Source of the DNA: Aureimonas sp. AU12
Lineage (GTDB): Bacteria; Pseudomonadota; Alphaproteobacteria; Rhizobiales; Rhizobiaceae
DNA: 64,000 bases
Assembly: GCF_001463705.1 (NCBI RefSeq)
Contig: NZ_BBWH01000039.1
Coordinates: 16,453 to 80,452, forward strand
Reading direction: 5' to 3'
Made by a program: the position numbers and the translations under genes. Of this stretch, positions 45,696 to 57,405 are shown one piece after another. Under the pieces are notes generated by a model that was not told where the DNA came from, did not search any database, and worked only from the letters and a program-made list of their open reading frames with translations. The first letter of the stretch is position 1; each line of letters opens with the position of its first letter.

Positions 45696-46586
45696 TCAGG
45701 CCTTGCGAAGGCGCAGGAAGCGATGGCGCGGCGCGTTCGCGGCCCGCGGAGCATCACCGCCGAGCGTCATCACGCCGCAGAAGCCGACGAGCGCCATGCC
45801 CGCCACCGCGATCGGATCGGGAACCTCGCCGAAGATCGCGGCGCCGAGCACCGCCGCCCAGACGATCTGGCTGTACTGGGTCGGCGCGATGCGGCTGGCC
45901 GGGGCGATGCGGGCCGCCATCACCATCGCGATATGACCGATGCCCGCGCACAGGCCGCCGACGACGAGGATCGGCCAATGCGCGGTGGTCGGCATCGTGA
46001 AGCTCGGGATCATCAGAAAGCCGTTCACCACGGTCGCGGCCACCAGCACCGCGCCGACCAGCGTCAGGCGTTTCTCCGTCGGCCCGAGCTGGCGCAGCAG
46101 AATGGCGGTGAGCGCGCCGGAAAAGGCGCAGGCGATGGCGGCTAGATGGCCGAGCGTCAGGGCGTTGAAGCCGGGGCGCACGACGAGCAGCACGCCGGCG
46201 AGCCCGCCGAACAGCGCCAGCCAGCGCGACAGGCCGACGACCTCCTTGAGGAAGGTGCTGGAGAGCACCGCGACGAAGACCGGCAGGAGGAAGATCAGCG
46301 AATAGGCCTCGGCCATCGGCAGATGGGTGAAGGCGTAGATGGCGCAGATGCCGCCGAACGTGCCCGTGCTCATACGGGCGAGGACGAGAAGCGGGCGCTT
46401 GGGCCGCGCGATCGAACGCCAGCTGTCCTCGGGCCGCTTGAGGAGCAGCGCCGGAGCGAGCGCGATGAGGGACATGAAGAAGCCAATCTCGAAGATCGGC
46501 AGCTGGCCGCCCAGCATCTTGCCGGCGGCGTCGGAACAGGAATAGGCGAGATATGCCAGGAAGGCGAGAAGGATACCGGTCTGCAT
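45696..46586 (-). CDS. DMT-superfamily (EamA) permease
   Basis: A 296-residue protein with about ten helices in two EamA repeats. Repeat 1 starts MQTGILLAFLAYLAYSCSDA and repeat 2 includes LGHLAAIACAFSGALTAILL and SRIAPTQYSQIVWAAVLGAA, followed by GEVPDPIAVAGMALVGFCGV. Start at 46586 is preferred because it opens directly with the first helix. Members export amino acids or other metabolites; the substrate is unknown. It has no operon partners. Confidence 0.88.
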   Translation of the reverse strand: MQTGILLAFLAYLAYSCSDAAGKMLGGQLPIFEIGFFMSLIALAPALLLKRPEDSWRSIARPKRPLLVLARMSTGTFGGICAIYAFTHLPMAEAYSLIFLLPVFVAVLSSTFLKEVVGLSRWLALFGGLAGVLLVVRPGFNALTLGHLAAIACAFSGALTAILLRQLGPTEKRLTLVGAVLVAATVVNGFLMIPSFTMPTTAHWPILVVGGLCAGIGHIAMVMAARIAPASRIAPTQYSQIVWAAVLGAAIFGEVPDPIAVAGMALVGFCGVMTLGGDAPRAANAPRHRFLRLRKA

Positions 46587-47425
46587 CGCGGGCGACTTTT
46601 CATGGGGTATGGACAAGCCGGCATCGCGATCGGGCGATCGTTTGCTCCTTTCGGAGCGCGTCTTCGTGTGGAGGGCGGTCGGCGTGCGCACTATCGCGCA
46701 AATCGGTTGATAGAACCTTTAAGGCAGGCGGATCAATCGGCGCAAACCTCTGATTCCGATCATATTCTCTTACCGCCGACGCATCGGCGTGATCATGCTG
46801 CAGCGCGAGGAGATTGCGCCGAAATCATGGAATCGGATGTGGCGGGAATAAGAAAAACGTACTGATGCGGATGCGCCAATGGCGGGTGGTCTCAACGGCT
46901 GGACGGTCCGCGCGGTCCCGGGCTTGGGTGGAGCGCCAGCCCTTGTCAGGCGACATCGATGAACGGTCCGAACGGTCTTCCGCGCTGTTCCAAGTGGTCC
47001 TTGCGGTCGGTTCTTCACCTCGCCGTCTTTCCGTCTTCGCCCTGCTCGTCCTTCTGCCTCCTTGGCCAGCGGCTCTCCTCGGCCTCGTTGGCTCGGGGCG
47101 CTTCCACGGCCTTCCTTATCCGCCCCTTCCGCCTCAACCGCGCCCCTCAAACTCGCCATCCCGGGCCTGATCCGGGATCCATGCCCGAACTCAGGAAGAG
47201 CCAGAACCGGTTTACAGCACGCCTTCCCCCGCACAGTCGTCGAACGCCGTCCACCCTCGCGGCATGGATCCCGGGTCAAGCCCGGGATGACGATGCGGAA
47301 AAGAAAAGGCAGCGCGGCGAGGCACGAGGCAGCGAAGCGGTGAGCAAGACAAGGGCGAAACGCCCAAGCCTCGCTAAACGCTCGCGGCCACGATGGCCCT
47401 CCCGGCGCGCCCATCGCGCCCCCGC
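46587..47425. other. 839-nt non-coding region with a REPIN-like element
   Basis: No credible gene is visible in this, the longest gap of the window. Frames that stay open contain low-complexity Arg/Gly/Ala sequence without a start context. The region 46690-46860 is noticeably richer in A and T and may hold the DMT permease promoter. The part around 47157-47292 holds an inverted pair of palindromic repeats, listed separately. Confidence 0.6.
47157..47292. repeat. REPIN-like pair of inverted palindromic repeats
   Basis: The left arm (47157-47185) reads CCATCCCGGGCCTGAT then CCGGGATCCATGCC; the right arm (47261-47292) is its near-perfect inverse, GGCATGGATCCCGGGTC then AAGCCCGGGATGACG. Each arm is itself palindromic around CCCGGG. 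About 75 nt lie between. The sequence CGTCATCCCGGGCTTGACC (right arm read on the minus strand) is a very common intergenic repeat in alphaproteobacteria, and two inverted copies form a REPIN-type unit. Confidence 0.8.
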
Positions 47426-48514
47426 TCAATCCACCGGCAGCATCCGCCCTTCGCGGTCGGACACGAAGCACAGGTCGAGCAGCTTCTGGATCTCGGCGGC
47501 GCGCCGGAAATCCGGCTGGCCGTTGTCGCCGGTCATCATCGCCATGGCGAAGCGATGCTCGTTGCGCGGTGTCACCGGACATTCCACGCGGCTCCAGGTC
47601 GCCGTCTCGATGTCGGCGCCCAGACACACCTCCAGCCGCGAATCCAGCTGGTTCGACCAGATCCGCAACGCGCCCGTCTCGCCGTAGATGATGAGATGGA
47701 GATCGTTCAGATTGCCGGTGGCATAGCGGCTCATGTGGATGACGCCGAGCGCGCCGTTCTTCATCTCCACCGTCATCGCCACGCTGTCGTTGACGTCCAG
47801 CACGTATTCGCCGATCCGCCCGCCCTCGGCCTTGTCGAAGACCTTCATGCGCGCATGCAGCGCCGCGATGTCGAGGCCGGTGCCGAAGGTCGCGAAGTCG
47901 AGGATGTGGATGCCGATATCGCCGAGCACCCCCTTCGAACCATGGTCCGACGACAGGCGCCAGAGCCAACGCTCCTCGGTCCGCCAGTCGCCCCAGTGCT
48001 GCCCGGTGAGCCAGCTCTGCAGGTAGCTCGCCTCGAAATGGCGTATCGTGCCGATCTTGCCCTCGTCCACCATGCGTCGCGCCATCTGCAGCGCGTGGGC
48101 GTTGCGATAGGTGAGGTTGACCATGTTGACGAGCCCGTTGGCCTCGGCGGCCTCGGTCATCTCCAGCGCGTCGGGATAGTTCACCGCGAGCGGCTTCTCG
48201 CAGAAGACGGGTTTGCCCGCCGCCATCAGCTTCAGCGTCGTTGCCTTGTGGACGCCGTCCGGCGTCGAGTTCACGGCCGCGTCGAACTGCCCCCATTCGA
48301 TGGCTTCGCCGAGATCGGCGAACGAGTCCGCAATCGAATGATCGGCGGCAAAGGTGCGGGCCCGCTCGATGTTGGTGTCCACCGCTGCGACGACGCGGCA
48401 GTTCGGGATGGCGGAGAAATGCTCGGCGTGGCGGTGGGCGATGCCCCCTGTTCCGAGAATGAGGATGCGAAGCTCCTTTGTCATCGCGTTTGGGGTCATT
48501 CCATCAGGGCTCAT
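47426..48514 (-). CDS. Gfo/Idh/MocA-family oxidoreductase
   Basis: A 362-residue NAD(P)-dependent sugar or polyol dehydrogenase. The N-terminal Rossmann site is [20 protein letters not shown] and the catalytic-lysine motif is [10 protein letters not shown]; the C-terminal Gfo/Idh domain has [16 protein letters not shown] with the conserved histidine. The start at 48514 ([16 protein letters not shown]) overlaps the ThuA stop by four nucleotides (ATGA); ATG 48484 is an alternative. With ThuA it forms a two-gene unit as in trehalose/sucrose utilisation loci (thuAB). Confidence 0.92.
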   Translation of the reverse strand: MSPDGMTPNAMTKELRILILGTGGIAHRHAEHFSAIPNCRVVAAVDTNIERARTFAADHSIADSFADLGEAIEWGQFDAAVNSTPDGVHKATTLKLMAAGKPVFCEKPLAVNYPDALEMTEAAEANGLVNMVNLTYRNAHALQMARRMVDEGKIGTIRHFEASYLQSWLTGQHWGDWRTEERWLWRLSSDHGSKGVLGDIGIHILDFATFGTGLDIAALHARMKVFDKAEGGRIGEYVLDVNDSVAMTVEMKNGALGVIHMSRYATGNLNDLHLIIYGETGALRIWSNQLDSRLEVCLGADIETATWSRVECPVTPRNEHRFAMAMMTGDNGQPDFRRAAEIQKLLDLCFVSDREGRMLPVD

Positions 48515-49296
48515 CGGTAACCGGCCTCGCCCGCCTTGTGCAGCGAGCCGCCCTTGCGTTCCAGCGGCTCGCGCGCCTTCTCGATGGGCACGTTCGGAGC
48601 GTTCGACACGTCCTTCCAGGGCTTCGCCGGGTTGTAGGCCCAGCGAACCGCGTTGCGCAGCACCGTCTGGATCTGCGGATCGTGGTAGATCGGGTAGGTC
48701 TCGTGGCCGGGCTCGAAATAGAAGATGCGGCCCGCGCCGCGCTGGTAGGTGAGGCCCGACCGGAACACCTCGCCGCCCTCGAACCAGGAGACGAACACCG
48801 TCTCCAGCGGCTCGGGCACGAGGAAGGGCTCGCCGTACATTTCGGAGTTCGGCAGCTCGATCGCCTTGTCGATGCCTTGCGTGATCGGGTGGCTGGGATT
48901 GATCAACCAGAGCCGCTCGCGCTCGCCCGCCTCGCGCCAGCGCAGCGAGCAGGGCGTTCCCATCATCCGCTTGAAGATCTTCGAGAAATGACCGGAATGC
49001 AGGACGATGAGGCCCATGCCCTCGTTCACCCGCTGCTGCACGCGGTCGACGATGGCGTCGGACACCTGCCCGTGCGCCTTGTGCCCCCACCAGAGAAGCA
49101 CGTCGGTCTCGTCGAGCCGCGCCTGTGTCAGTCCGTGATCGGGTTCTTCCAGCGTCGCGGTGGTCGCCTCGATCCCGCTGTCTTCGCGCAGCGCCCGCGC
49201 GATCGTCTCGTGGATCGAGTCGGGATAGACCGCCTGGACGACGGCGTTCTCCTTCTCGTGGATGAACTCGTTCCAGACGACGGCGCGAATGGTCAT
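48511..49296 (-). CDS. ThuA-domain protein (trehalose-utilisation-like)
   Basis: A 261-residue class-I glutamine-amidotransferase-like protein of the ThuA family: [60 protein letters not shown], and the ending HPITQGI ... [42 protein letters not shown] lies 8 nt before ATG 49296. In Sinorhizobium thuA with thuB acts in trehalose breakdown via 3-keto-trehalose, and this pair may do so here, next to trehalose synthesis genes. The neighbouring Gfo/Idh protein would be the thuB counterpart; direct orthology is not proved. Confidence 0.88.
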   Translation of the reverse strand: MTIRAVVWNEFIHEKENAVVQAVYPDSIHETIARALREDSGIEATTATLEEPDHGLTQARLDETDVLLWWGHKAHGQVSDAIVDRVQQRVNEGMGLIVLHSGHFSKIFKRMMGTPCSLRWREAGERERLWLINPSHPITQGIDKAIELPNSEMYGEPFLVPEPLETVFVSWFEGGEVFRSGLTYQRGAGRIFYFEPGHETYPIYHDPQIQTVLRNAVRWAYNPAKPWKDVSNAPNVPIEKAREPLERKGGSLHKAGEAGYR

Positions 49297-49400
49297 CGAG
49301 GCTTCCTCCTGCCTGTCATGATGTCTCGTGTCGGAGAAAAGATAGGGCCGCGGCCGGCAACCTCCCGTGCCGGCCGCGGTCCTCGTCAAGCAATTCCTCG

Positions 49401-52109
49401 TCAGTCGGCGAGGAGCAGCGCCACCGGCAGCGTCGCCAGCACCTCGGACAGGCGCAAGGCCGAGCCGCCGGCCACCGGACGCTCGCTGAGGATGTCGTCG
49501 AAACGTGCGCCCGCGAGATGAGACGGCAGGCGAACCGCCGTGTCGCCCCAGCCGGCGGGATCGGGCATCGGCACGCTTGCCCCCTCGCCCAGCAGCTGCA
49601 GCGCCATGCGCGGCACGATCGTGACGGCGACGCGCCCCTCTCCGTCACTGCGCGCGAAGGCGACGACATGGTCCTTCTTCGCGCCCGTGACCTCGAGCGG
49701 CAGGTAGCGGCCGGTGGTGAAGAGTTCGGGCGCCTTGATACGCGCTTTTAGCGCTGCCGCCGTCAGCTTGGCCTTCACCGCGCCGTCGCGCCAGCCCGGC
49801 AGCGCGTCGGCGACCTTGCGCCCGTCGCTCATCGCCTTCTCGCGCGCGGCGAAATCGACCTTGCGGCGATTGTCGGGGTCGACGAGGCTAAGGTCGTAGA
49901 ACTCGGTGCCCTGGTAGATGTCGGGAACGCCCGGTGCCGTCAGCTTCACCAGCGTCTGCGCCAGCGAGTTGAGCGCGCCCGCGACCACGAAGGGCTGCGC
50001 CGCCGTCCAGAACTCGGCGAGGAACTCGCCCGTCTCCTTGCGCGACATCACCGCCTCGACGAAGCGCTTCAGCGCGGTCTCGTAGGGCTCGGCCGGCGAG
50101 GTCCACGAGGTGAAGCGCTTGGCCTCGCGAACGGCCTTCTCGGCGAAAGCCGTCAGGCGCGCCGCGATCTCGTCGCGCGCCTTGGCGTCGGCCGGGTCGA
50201 AATCGGCTGGCAGCACGCCGAGCAGCGACTGGTAGAAGCCCCATTCGGTGGCGGGATCGGGCGAGACGTGTCCCTCCCCCACCGGCTCGCGATAGGCCTT
50301 CAGAGCGTTCGCGGCATCCGCCACGATCGCGGCCCAGCGCTCGGGCGCCTCGCTCAACGTGTAGAGGCGCGCGCGCGCATCCTCGCCGCGCTTGGTGTCG
50401 TGGGTGGAGGAGGCCATCAGCCCGTTCGGCTGATCCTCCAGCCGGATCGCCATCTCGTCGTGGAAGGCGGCGATATCAGTGCCGTAATGATCGGGCTCGC
50501 CGCCGACCTCGTTGAGAGCGATCAGGCGATTGTAGCGATAGAAGACGGTGTCCTCGACTGCCTTGGCCATCACCGCGCCGGTGGTCTGCTGGAAGCGGCG
50601 GGTGAAGTTGAGCGCGCCGGTAATGTCGCGCCCATCCTCGAAGGCGAGCTTCAGCAGGCGGCCGACGAAGGCCACGGGCTCGCTCGCCTCGACCGCGCGT
50701 CCGGCCTGCGCCAGCGCCACGGCGTCGTCGATGACCTCGACATCCTTGGCTGGCACCCCATCGACGCCGACATAGGTGCGGTAGACCGGAAGGTTGGCGG
50801 CGACCTCGACGACCGAACGCGAAAGGTCGTCGCGCCCGAAATCGCGCGTGGCGAGGCCCCGCTCGGCCACCGCCATCGCCTCGTCGGTGAGGACGGTGAG
50901 TTCGCCGGCGAGATTGTGGGTGAAGATCGCCCGCTTCTGCTCGGCGATCATGGCGCGCAGATCCTCGGACTCGCCGAGGAACCGGGCATAGGCCGATGTC
51001 ATCGCCTCTTCGCGGTCGCCGTCGACAAAGAGGCCGGCGACGGCCGTAATGAACTCGTAGCCGGTGGTGCCCTCGATATCCCAGGACTGGCGCAGACGCT
51101 CTGGGCCGGTCAGGATCTTCTCGACATGGATCGTCACGTCGCGGCGCAGCGACTGGAAGGCCTGGTCGAGTTCCTGCAGGTAGCCCTTCGGGTCGGCGAC
51201 CCCGTCGACATGGTCGATGCGGATGCCGTCGAGCCGGCGCTCGCGGGCGAGGCGCAGCACCGTGCGATGCGACTCGCGGAAGACGCGGCGCATCTCCTGG
51301 CGCACGCCGATGAGGTCGGCGATCTCGAAGAAGCGGCGATAGGAAAGCTTCTCGCGCGCCAGACGCCACCAAGCGAGGCGCCAGGCCTGCGCCTCGTGCA
51401 GGGCGTGAAGGGCCTGGGAGTCGGCGTTGACGGCCTTGATGCCCTTCGTCATGGCGGCAAGGAACGTCGGGTCGGCGATGTGCTCGGCGAAGCGCTCGCC
51501 GAGTTCCTCGCCGTCGGCCGGCACCGCCGCTGAGAAACGGCGCACCAGCCGGTCGCGCTCGTCGTGCTCGACGAAGGCGAAGACGTGGCTGAGCGTGCGC
51601 GGATCGAGCGGCAGTTCGTAGCCGGCGGCCGAGAAGCGGATCTCGGAGCGCTTTTCGTCGAAGACCACAGAGAGGTCGCCATCTTCGAGCGCCTGCCCGT
51701 AGGGCTTGCCGAGTGTCGGAATCAGGATCTTCTCGGCGTCCCACGAGATGTCGAACGTGTCGGCATGGCGGCTCTCGCGGCCCCAGCGCAACACGTCCTC
51801 CCACCACAGGTTCTCCGGCGAGACGCCCATGTGGTTGGGCACGAAGTCGAGGATGAGGCCGAGATCCTCGGCCATCAGCCGGTCGCTCATGGCGTTGAAG
51901 CCGGCGTCGCCGCCGAGATCATCCTCGAAGCGGTTGTAGTCGACGACATCGTAGCCGTGGGTCGAGCCGGGCGAGGCCGCGAAGATCGGCGAGGCGTAGA
52001 GATGCGAGACGCCGAGCGTCTTCATGTAGGGGACGAGGTCGCGGGCCTCAGCGAAGCCGGTGCCCTCGCGGAACTGCAGGCGGTAGGTGGCAACGAGCGG
52101 TCGGCTCAT
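49401..52109 (-). CDS. treY: malto-oligosyltrehalose synthase
   Basis: A 902-residue GH13 enzyme that turns the reducing-end maltose unit of a malto-oligosaccharide into trehalose. It shows [40 protein letters not shown], the nucleophile region [20 protein letters not shown], and the TreY-specific [17 protein letters not shown] and [20 protein letters not shown]. Length is somewhat above the archetype. The start at 52109 overlaps the malQ stop (ATGA), GGAG 5 nt upstream. It is the last gene of the treZ-malQ-treY operon. Confidence 0.96.
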   Translation of the reverse strand: MSRPLVATYRLQFREGTGFAEARDLVPYMKTLGVSHLYASPIFAASPGSTHGYDVVDYNRFEDDLGGDAGFNAMSDRLMAEDLGLILDFVPNHMGVSPENLWWEDVLRWGRESRHADTFDISWDAEKILIPTLGKPYGQALEDGDLSVVFDEKRSEIRFSAAGYELPLDPRTLSHVFAFVEHDERDRLVRRFSAAVPADGEELGERFAEHIADPTFLAAMTKGIKAVNADSQALHALHEAQAWRLAWWRLAREKLSYRRFFEIADLIGVRQEMRRVFRESHRTVLRLARERRLDGIRIDHVDGVADPKGYLQELDQAFQSLRRDVTIHVEKILTGPERLRQSWDIEGTTGYEFITAVAGLFVDGDREEAMTSAYARFLGESEDLRAMIAEQKRAIFTHNLAGELTVLTDEAMAVAERGLATRDFGRDDLSRSVVEVAANLPVYRTYVGVDGVPAKDVEVIDDAVALAQAGRAVEASEPVAFVGRLLKLAFEDGRDITGALNFTRRFQQTTGAVMAKAVEDTVFYRYNRLIALNEVGGEPDHYGTDIAAFHDEMAIRLEDQPNGLMASSTHDTKRGEDARARLYTLSEAPERWAAIVADAANALKAYREPVGEGHVSPDPATEWGFYQSLLGVLPADFDPADAKARDEIAARLTAFAEKAVREAKRFTSWTSPAEPYETALKRFVEAVMSRKETGEFLAEFWTAAQPFVVAGALNSLAQTLVKLTAPGVPDIYQGTEFYDLSLVDPDNRRKVDFAAREKAMSDGRKVADALPGWRDGAVKAKLTAAALKARIKAPELFTTGRYLPLEVTGAKKDHVVAFARSDGEGRVAVTIVPRMALQLLGEGASVPMPDPAGWGDTAVRLPSHLAGARFDDILSERPVAGGSALRLSEVLATLPVALLLAD

Positions 52110-53957
52110 GGGGTCTCCGGTCTTTCGTCGCGCATCGCGCGGGCCATCGCCTGGAATCGGTCGTCGGCTTCGAGGTCGTCGAGCCGGATGTCGGAGCGCA
52201 CGCGCCAGTTCGGATATTCGTCGGTGGTGCCCGGAAGGTTGGGCTGCCGGTGCGAGAGGATCATGTCCTCCATCTGCACCGCGAAGAGCATCGAGTCCGT
52301 GCGCGCGCCGTAGCGGTGGATGGCGATCGCGAGATCGTCCGTGATCTCCATCGGCAGGTCGCGCTCGCCCCTGGCCATGGCCTGGAAGTCGGGCGCCAAG
52401 AGGTTCTCGTTGTGGAGCGCGGCCAGAAGCGTGCGCCGGTCGCGGTCGCGCTCGTTGAGATCGCGCTTCGTGGCCGCCTCGTTCTGGCGCCCGGTTTCGG
52501 AGCGCAGGCGAATGTCGGAGCCGTGCCACCAGCCGGCCAGCGTCGCCAGATCATGGGTCGAGATGCAGGCGAGCGAGAGTTCGGGATATTCGGTGGTGGC
52601 CTTGAACAGCCCGTCCTTCCAGCGCTCGAAATAAAGCACCTTGTAGGAGAGGATGCGGGCCTCCTCCATCGTGTCGCGGAAGCCCTCCGGCACGGTGCCG
52701 AGGTCTTCGCCGATGACGAGGCAGTCGGTCGCCTGCGAGACTTTCGCCACCGCGTCGACCATCGCGCCGAGCGGATAGCGCATGTAGCCGCCGCCACCGG
52801 ACTTCACGCCCTCCGGGATCCACCAGAGGCGGGCGAGGCCCATCGCATGGTCGATGCGGATGGCGCCGGCATGTTCCATCAGGGCGTCGTAGGCGCTGGC
52901 GAGCGGGCGATAATCGCGCTCGGCGAGGGCCCGCGGCGAGAGCGGGGCGAGGCCCCAGTCCTGGCCATCGGAGTTGAACATGTCGGGCGGCGAGCCGACG
53001 CGGGCGTCGCGCACGGTCAGCGCCGGGTCGGCCCAGGTCTCGGCCCCATCCGGCGAGACGCCGACGGCGAAGTCGAGATAGAGGCCGATATGCATGCCGG
53101 CAGCGCGAGCGCGGCGCTGGGCCTCGGCAAGCTGCGCGTCGCAGACGAATTGCAGCCATTCATGGAAGCGGACGGCATCGGCTTCCTTCGTCTCGAAGGC
53201 TCGCACCGCCTCGCCGTCGCGCGCATGCAGGCGCTCGGGCCAGTTGTGCCAACCGGCGCTGCCGCCCTCCTCGACCATCGCCGCCGAGATCGCCTCGAAC
53301 AGCGCGAAGCCACGCAAGGCCTCGCCGCCCTTTGCCCGGAACGTGGCAAAGGCTTCGTCTTCATCGAGGCCGGCGCGATGCGTCTCGTAGAGCGTGCGCA
53401 GGAGCCGCGCCTTCAGCGTGCCGGCGGCGCGGTAGTCGACCAGCGCCTCGCCGAGCCCTTCGAAGAGCGCGGGCTCGGCTGCCCGCAGCGCCTCGATCGC
53501 GGCCTCGCCGCCCTCCAGCGCATCGACCGCGATGTAGAACGGATTGAGGAAGCGCCGGGTGGAGGGCGAATAGGGGCTGTAGCGGCCGGGATCGGCGAGG
53601 AAGAGGGCGTGCAGCGGATTGACGCCGACAAAGGACGCGCCGACCGCGCCGCCGATTTCCGCCAGCCTCGCCAGATCGGCGAAATCGCCGATGCCGAGCG
53701 TGCGGTCGCTGCGCAGGGCGTAGAGCTGACAGGTGATGCCCCAGCTGCGCCGCCCCGCGACGCTGGGCGGCAAGGCGCATCGAAGGTCCGGCACCTGCTG
53801 GCTCGCGCCGAAGTCGCCGCTCTCGGCGCCATCGGCATCGACGCGCAGGACGGCGAGGAGGCCCCGCTTGGCCTCGTCCTCGATCGCCTGCGGCTCGCCC
53901 ATCTCGGAGGTGTAGCGCGTCTGGATGCCATGACTCGTCGCGAGGTCGTCGAGCCGG

Positions 53958-53965
<8 letters not shown>
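52106..53965 (-). CDS. malQ: 4-alpha-glucanotransferase
   Basis: A 619-residue GH77 disproportionating enzyme that remodels malto-oligosaccharides, lengthening and shortening chains. GVNPLHALFLADPGRYSPYS, the catalytic aspartate in AGAIRIDHAMGLARLWWIPE, the acid/base glutamate in CLVIGEDLGTVPEGFRDTM and ACISTHDLATLAGWW are all present. It overlaps treZ by 8 nt and treY by 4 nt, so it is co-translated with both, and would feed the TreYZ pathway with chains of suitable length. Confidence 0.96.
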
Positions 53966-55841
<1,876 letters not shown>

Positions 55842-55896
55842 GCGTGGCTCCGAAGCGATGATTGCGTTGGGGTCGAGGCGGCGGTCCGTCCATCCC

Positions 55897-55919
55897 GTTC
55901 GCCCCGGGGCGGAGCGAAC
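55897..55919. promoter_or_regulatory. inverted repeat upstream of treZ
   Basis: GTTCGC (55897-55902) and GCGAAC (55914-55919) flank CCCGGGGCGGA, forming a 23-nt inverted repeat about 55 nt upstream of the treZ start. It could be an operator or part of a leader hairpin; there is no independent support. Confidence 0.25.
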
Positions 55920-56016
55920 GGAAGATCGGGTTTCGACGCCGGCCGGGTGAAACTCGATGGTCTGCTAAGTGGGGCATCCGCGGAGCACGGCAGTCCCCGA
56001 CGGGGGATAAATTTCC

Positions 56017-56040
56017 GTGCGCCCCGATCGGGGCGGGCAC
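56017..56040. terminator. possible terminator after the zinc metallopeptidase gene
   Basis: GTGCGCCCC and GGGGC..GCAC pair around GATC just past the stop of the metallopeptidase gene. No U-run follows; weak call. Confidence 0.35.
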
Positions 56041-56053
56041 TCGCCGCGCGGCG

Positions 56054-57202
56054 TCAGGCCGCCTCTTCCGACTGGCGCGCGAGCATGCCGGCCGAGGCGG
56101 GAACGCTGTCGGCCGCCACATCCAGCGCCAGACGGTCGCCGGCCCGGCCGTGGACGAGGTCGTGGATGAAGCCAAGCTTGCGGATCACCGCCGGCGACAG
56201 GACGAACGGATAAAGGTCGCTGAGCCCCATCGCCCGGTTCATCGAGTTCAACGCCTGGGAGATGGCGAGCCATCCGTCGGCGATCTCCTCGATCGTCGTC
56301 TCCTCGCCATAGACGTCGAAGTCGAGATCGGTGGTGAGGATGCCGTCGCGGTCGAGGCGCGGGTGGATCGTCATCCCGAACGAACCGCCGACCTCCAGCG
56401 TATCGACGATGTGGAGATAGTGGGCCCAGGTTTCCGCGAAGTCCTCCCAAGGGTGCGATCCCGCATAGGCGGACACGAACTCCTCCTGCCAGTTGGCCTT
56501 GGGACCGTTGGCATAATGGCGTTTCAGCGCTTCGCCGTAATCCTCGGTGTCGTCGCCGAAGACGGCGCGGCAGGCCTCGAGCGCATCGCCGCCGTCGCGC
56601 ACGAGAATGTCCCAGTACCAATGGCCGACCTCGTGTCGGAAATGGCCGAGCAGCGTGCGGTAGGGCTCGCCCATGGCATTCCGACGGGTCTCGCGTTCCA
56701 GATCGTCGGCCTCGGCCAGCGCCACCGTGACGACGCCGTCTTCGTGCCCGGTCATCACCTTCTTGGGCGAATTGGGATCGTCGGCGAGAAACTTGAACCC
56801 CAGCCCCTCGCGGTGCTCGTCGCGGGTGTAGAGGGGCAGCTTCAGGCGCAGCAGCGTATAGAACAGCCGGTGCTTGGCCGCCTCCATCTTCGCCCAGAGC
56901 GCCTGGTTCCGGGGATTGCTGAGATCGGGCACCATCATGTTGTGCCGGTCGGCGAGGCAATATTTTTCGCCGCTGCCGGCCGGGATCAGCCAGTTGCAGA
57001 CGTTGTAGCGATGATTGTCGCAGTAGACCCAGTGGTCGCCCGCGCTCTTGTAACCGACCGAGACCCATGCATCGCCCGCCGGTTCGAGCGCCAGCAAGCG
57101 ATTCTGGCGGGGTTCGTATCCGAGTGCGTGTCCACAACGTTCGCAGCGCGTATTGTTAAAGAACAAGACCTGATCGCAGGCCGGGCACGAAAACAGCTTC
57201 AT
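56054..57202 (-). CDS. zinc-ribbon / putative zinc metallopeptidase (Peptidase_Mx-like)
   Basis: A 382-residue protein. The N-terminus is a zinc ribbon with paired cysteines ([20 protein letters not shown]). The central region contains [15 protein letters not shown] with an HExxH-type motif (HEVGH) and a downstream [19 protein letters not shown] that can supply the third ligand. This is the pattern of the pfam15887-type putative metallopeptidases with an N-terminal zinc-ribbon_6. Start [15 protein letters not shown] at 57202. It is divergent from the transglutaminase/ATP-grasp genes, with which this family often clusters. Its substrate is unknown. Confidence 0.85.
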   Translation of the reverse strand: MKLFSCPACDQVLFFNNTRCERCGHALGYEPRQNRLLALEPAGDAWVSVGYKSAGDHWVYCDNHRYNVCNWLIPAGSGEKYCLADRHNMMVPDLSNPRNQALWAKMEAAKHRLFYTLLRLKLPLYTRDEHREGLGFKFLADDPNSPKKVMTGHEDGVVTVALAEADDLERETRRNAMGEPYRTLLGHFRHEVGHWYWDILVRDGGDALEACRAVFGDDTEDYGEALKRHYANGPKANWQEEFVSAYAGSHPWEDFAETWAHYLHIVDTLEVGGSFGMTIHPRLDRDGILTTDLDFDVYGEETTIEEIADGWLAISQALNSMNRAMGLSDLYPFVLSPAVIRKLGFIHDLVHGRAGDRLALDVAADSVPASAGMLARQSEEAA

Positions 57203-57405
57203 TCCGAGGGTCCCCTCATGCGCAGCGCAGCGCGTCGTCCGGTTGCGCCGAGAACAGGGCCCACGGGGAAAGAGTTCCGATTTTGGCGTCGTTTCCGCCA
57301 AGAATCTCAATCGGCAGCATCTCTTCCCGCATTGCGGTGGTTTCGGGCGGCGAGCGGACGGACTATGGTCGCTCCACCTTTCCTCGTGACAGCGTCTGGG
57401 ACCCG

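Noticed and set aside
46770..48296. A 508-codon minus-strand open frame covering the non-coding gap
   Set aside because: It is antisense or out of frame to the Gfo/Idh gene for half its length and otherwise translates the palindromic repeat; no ribosome site or conserved sequence.
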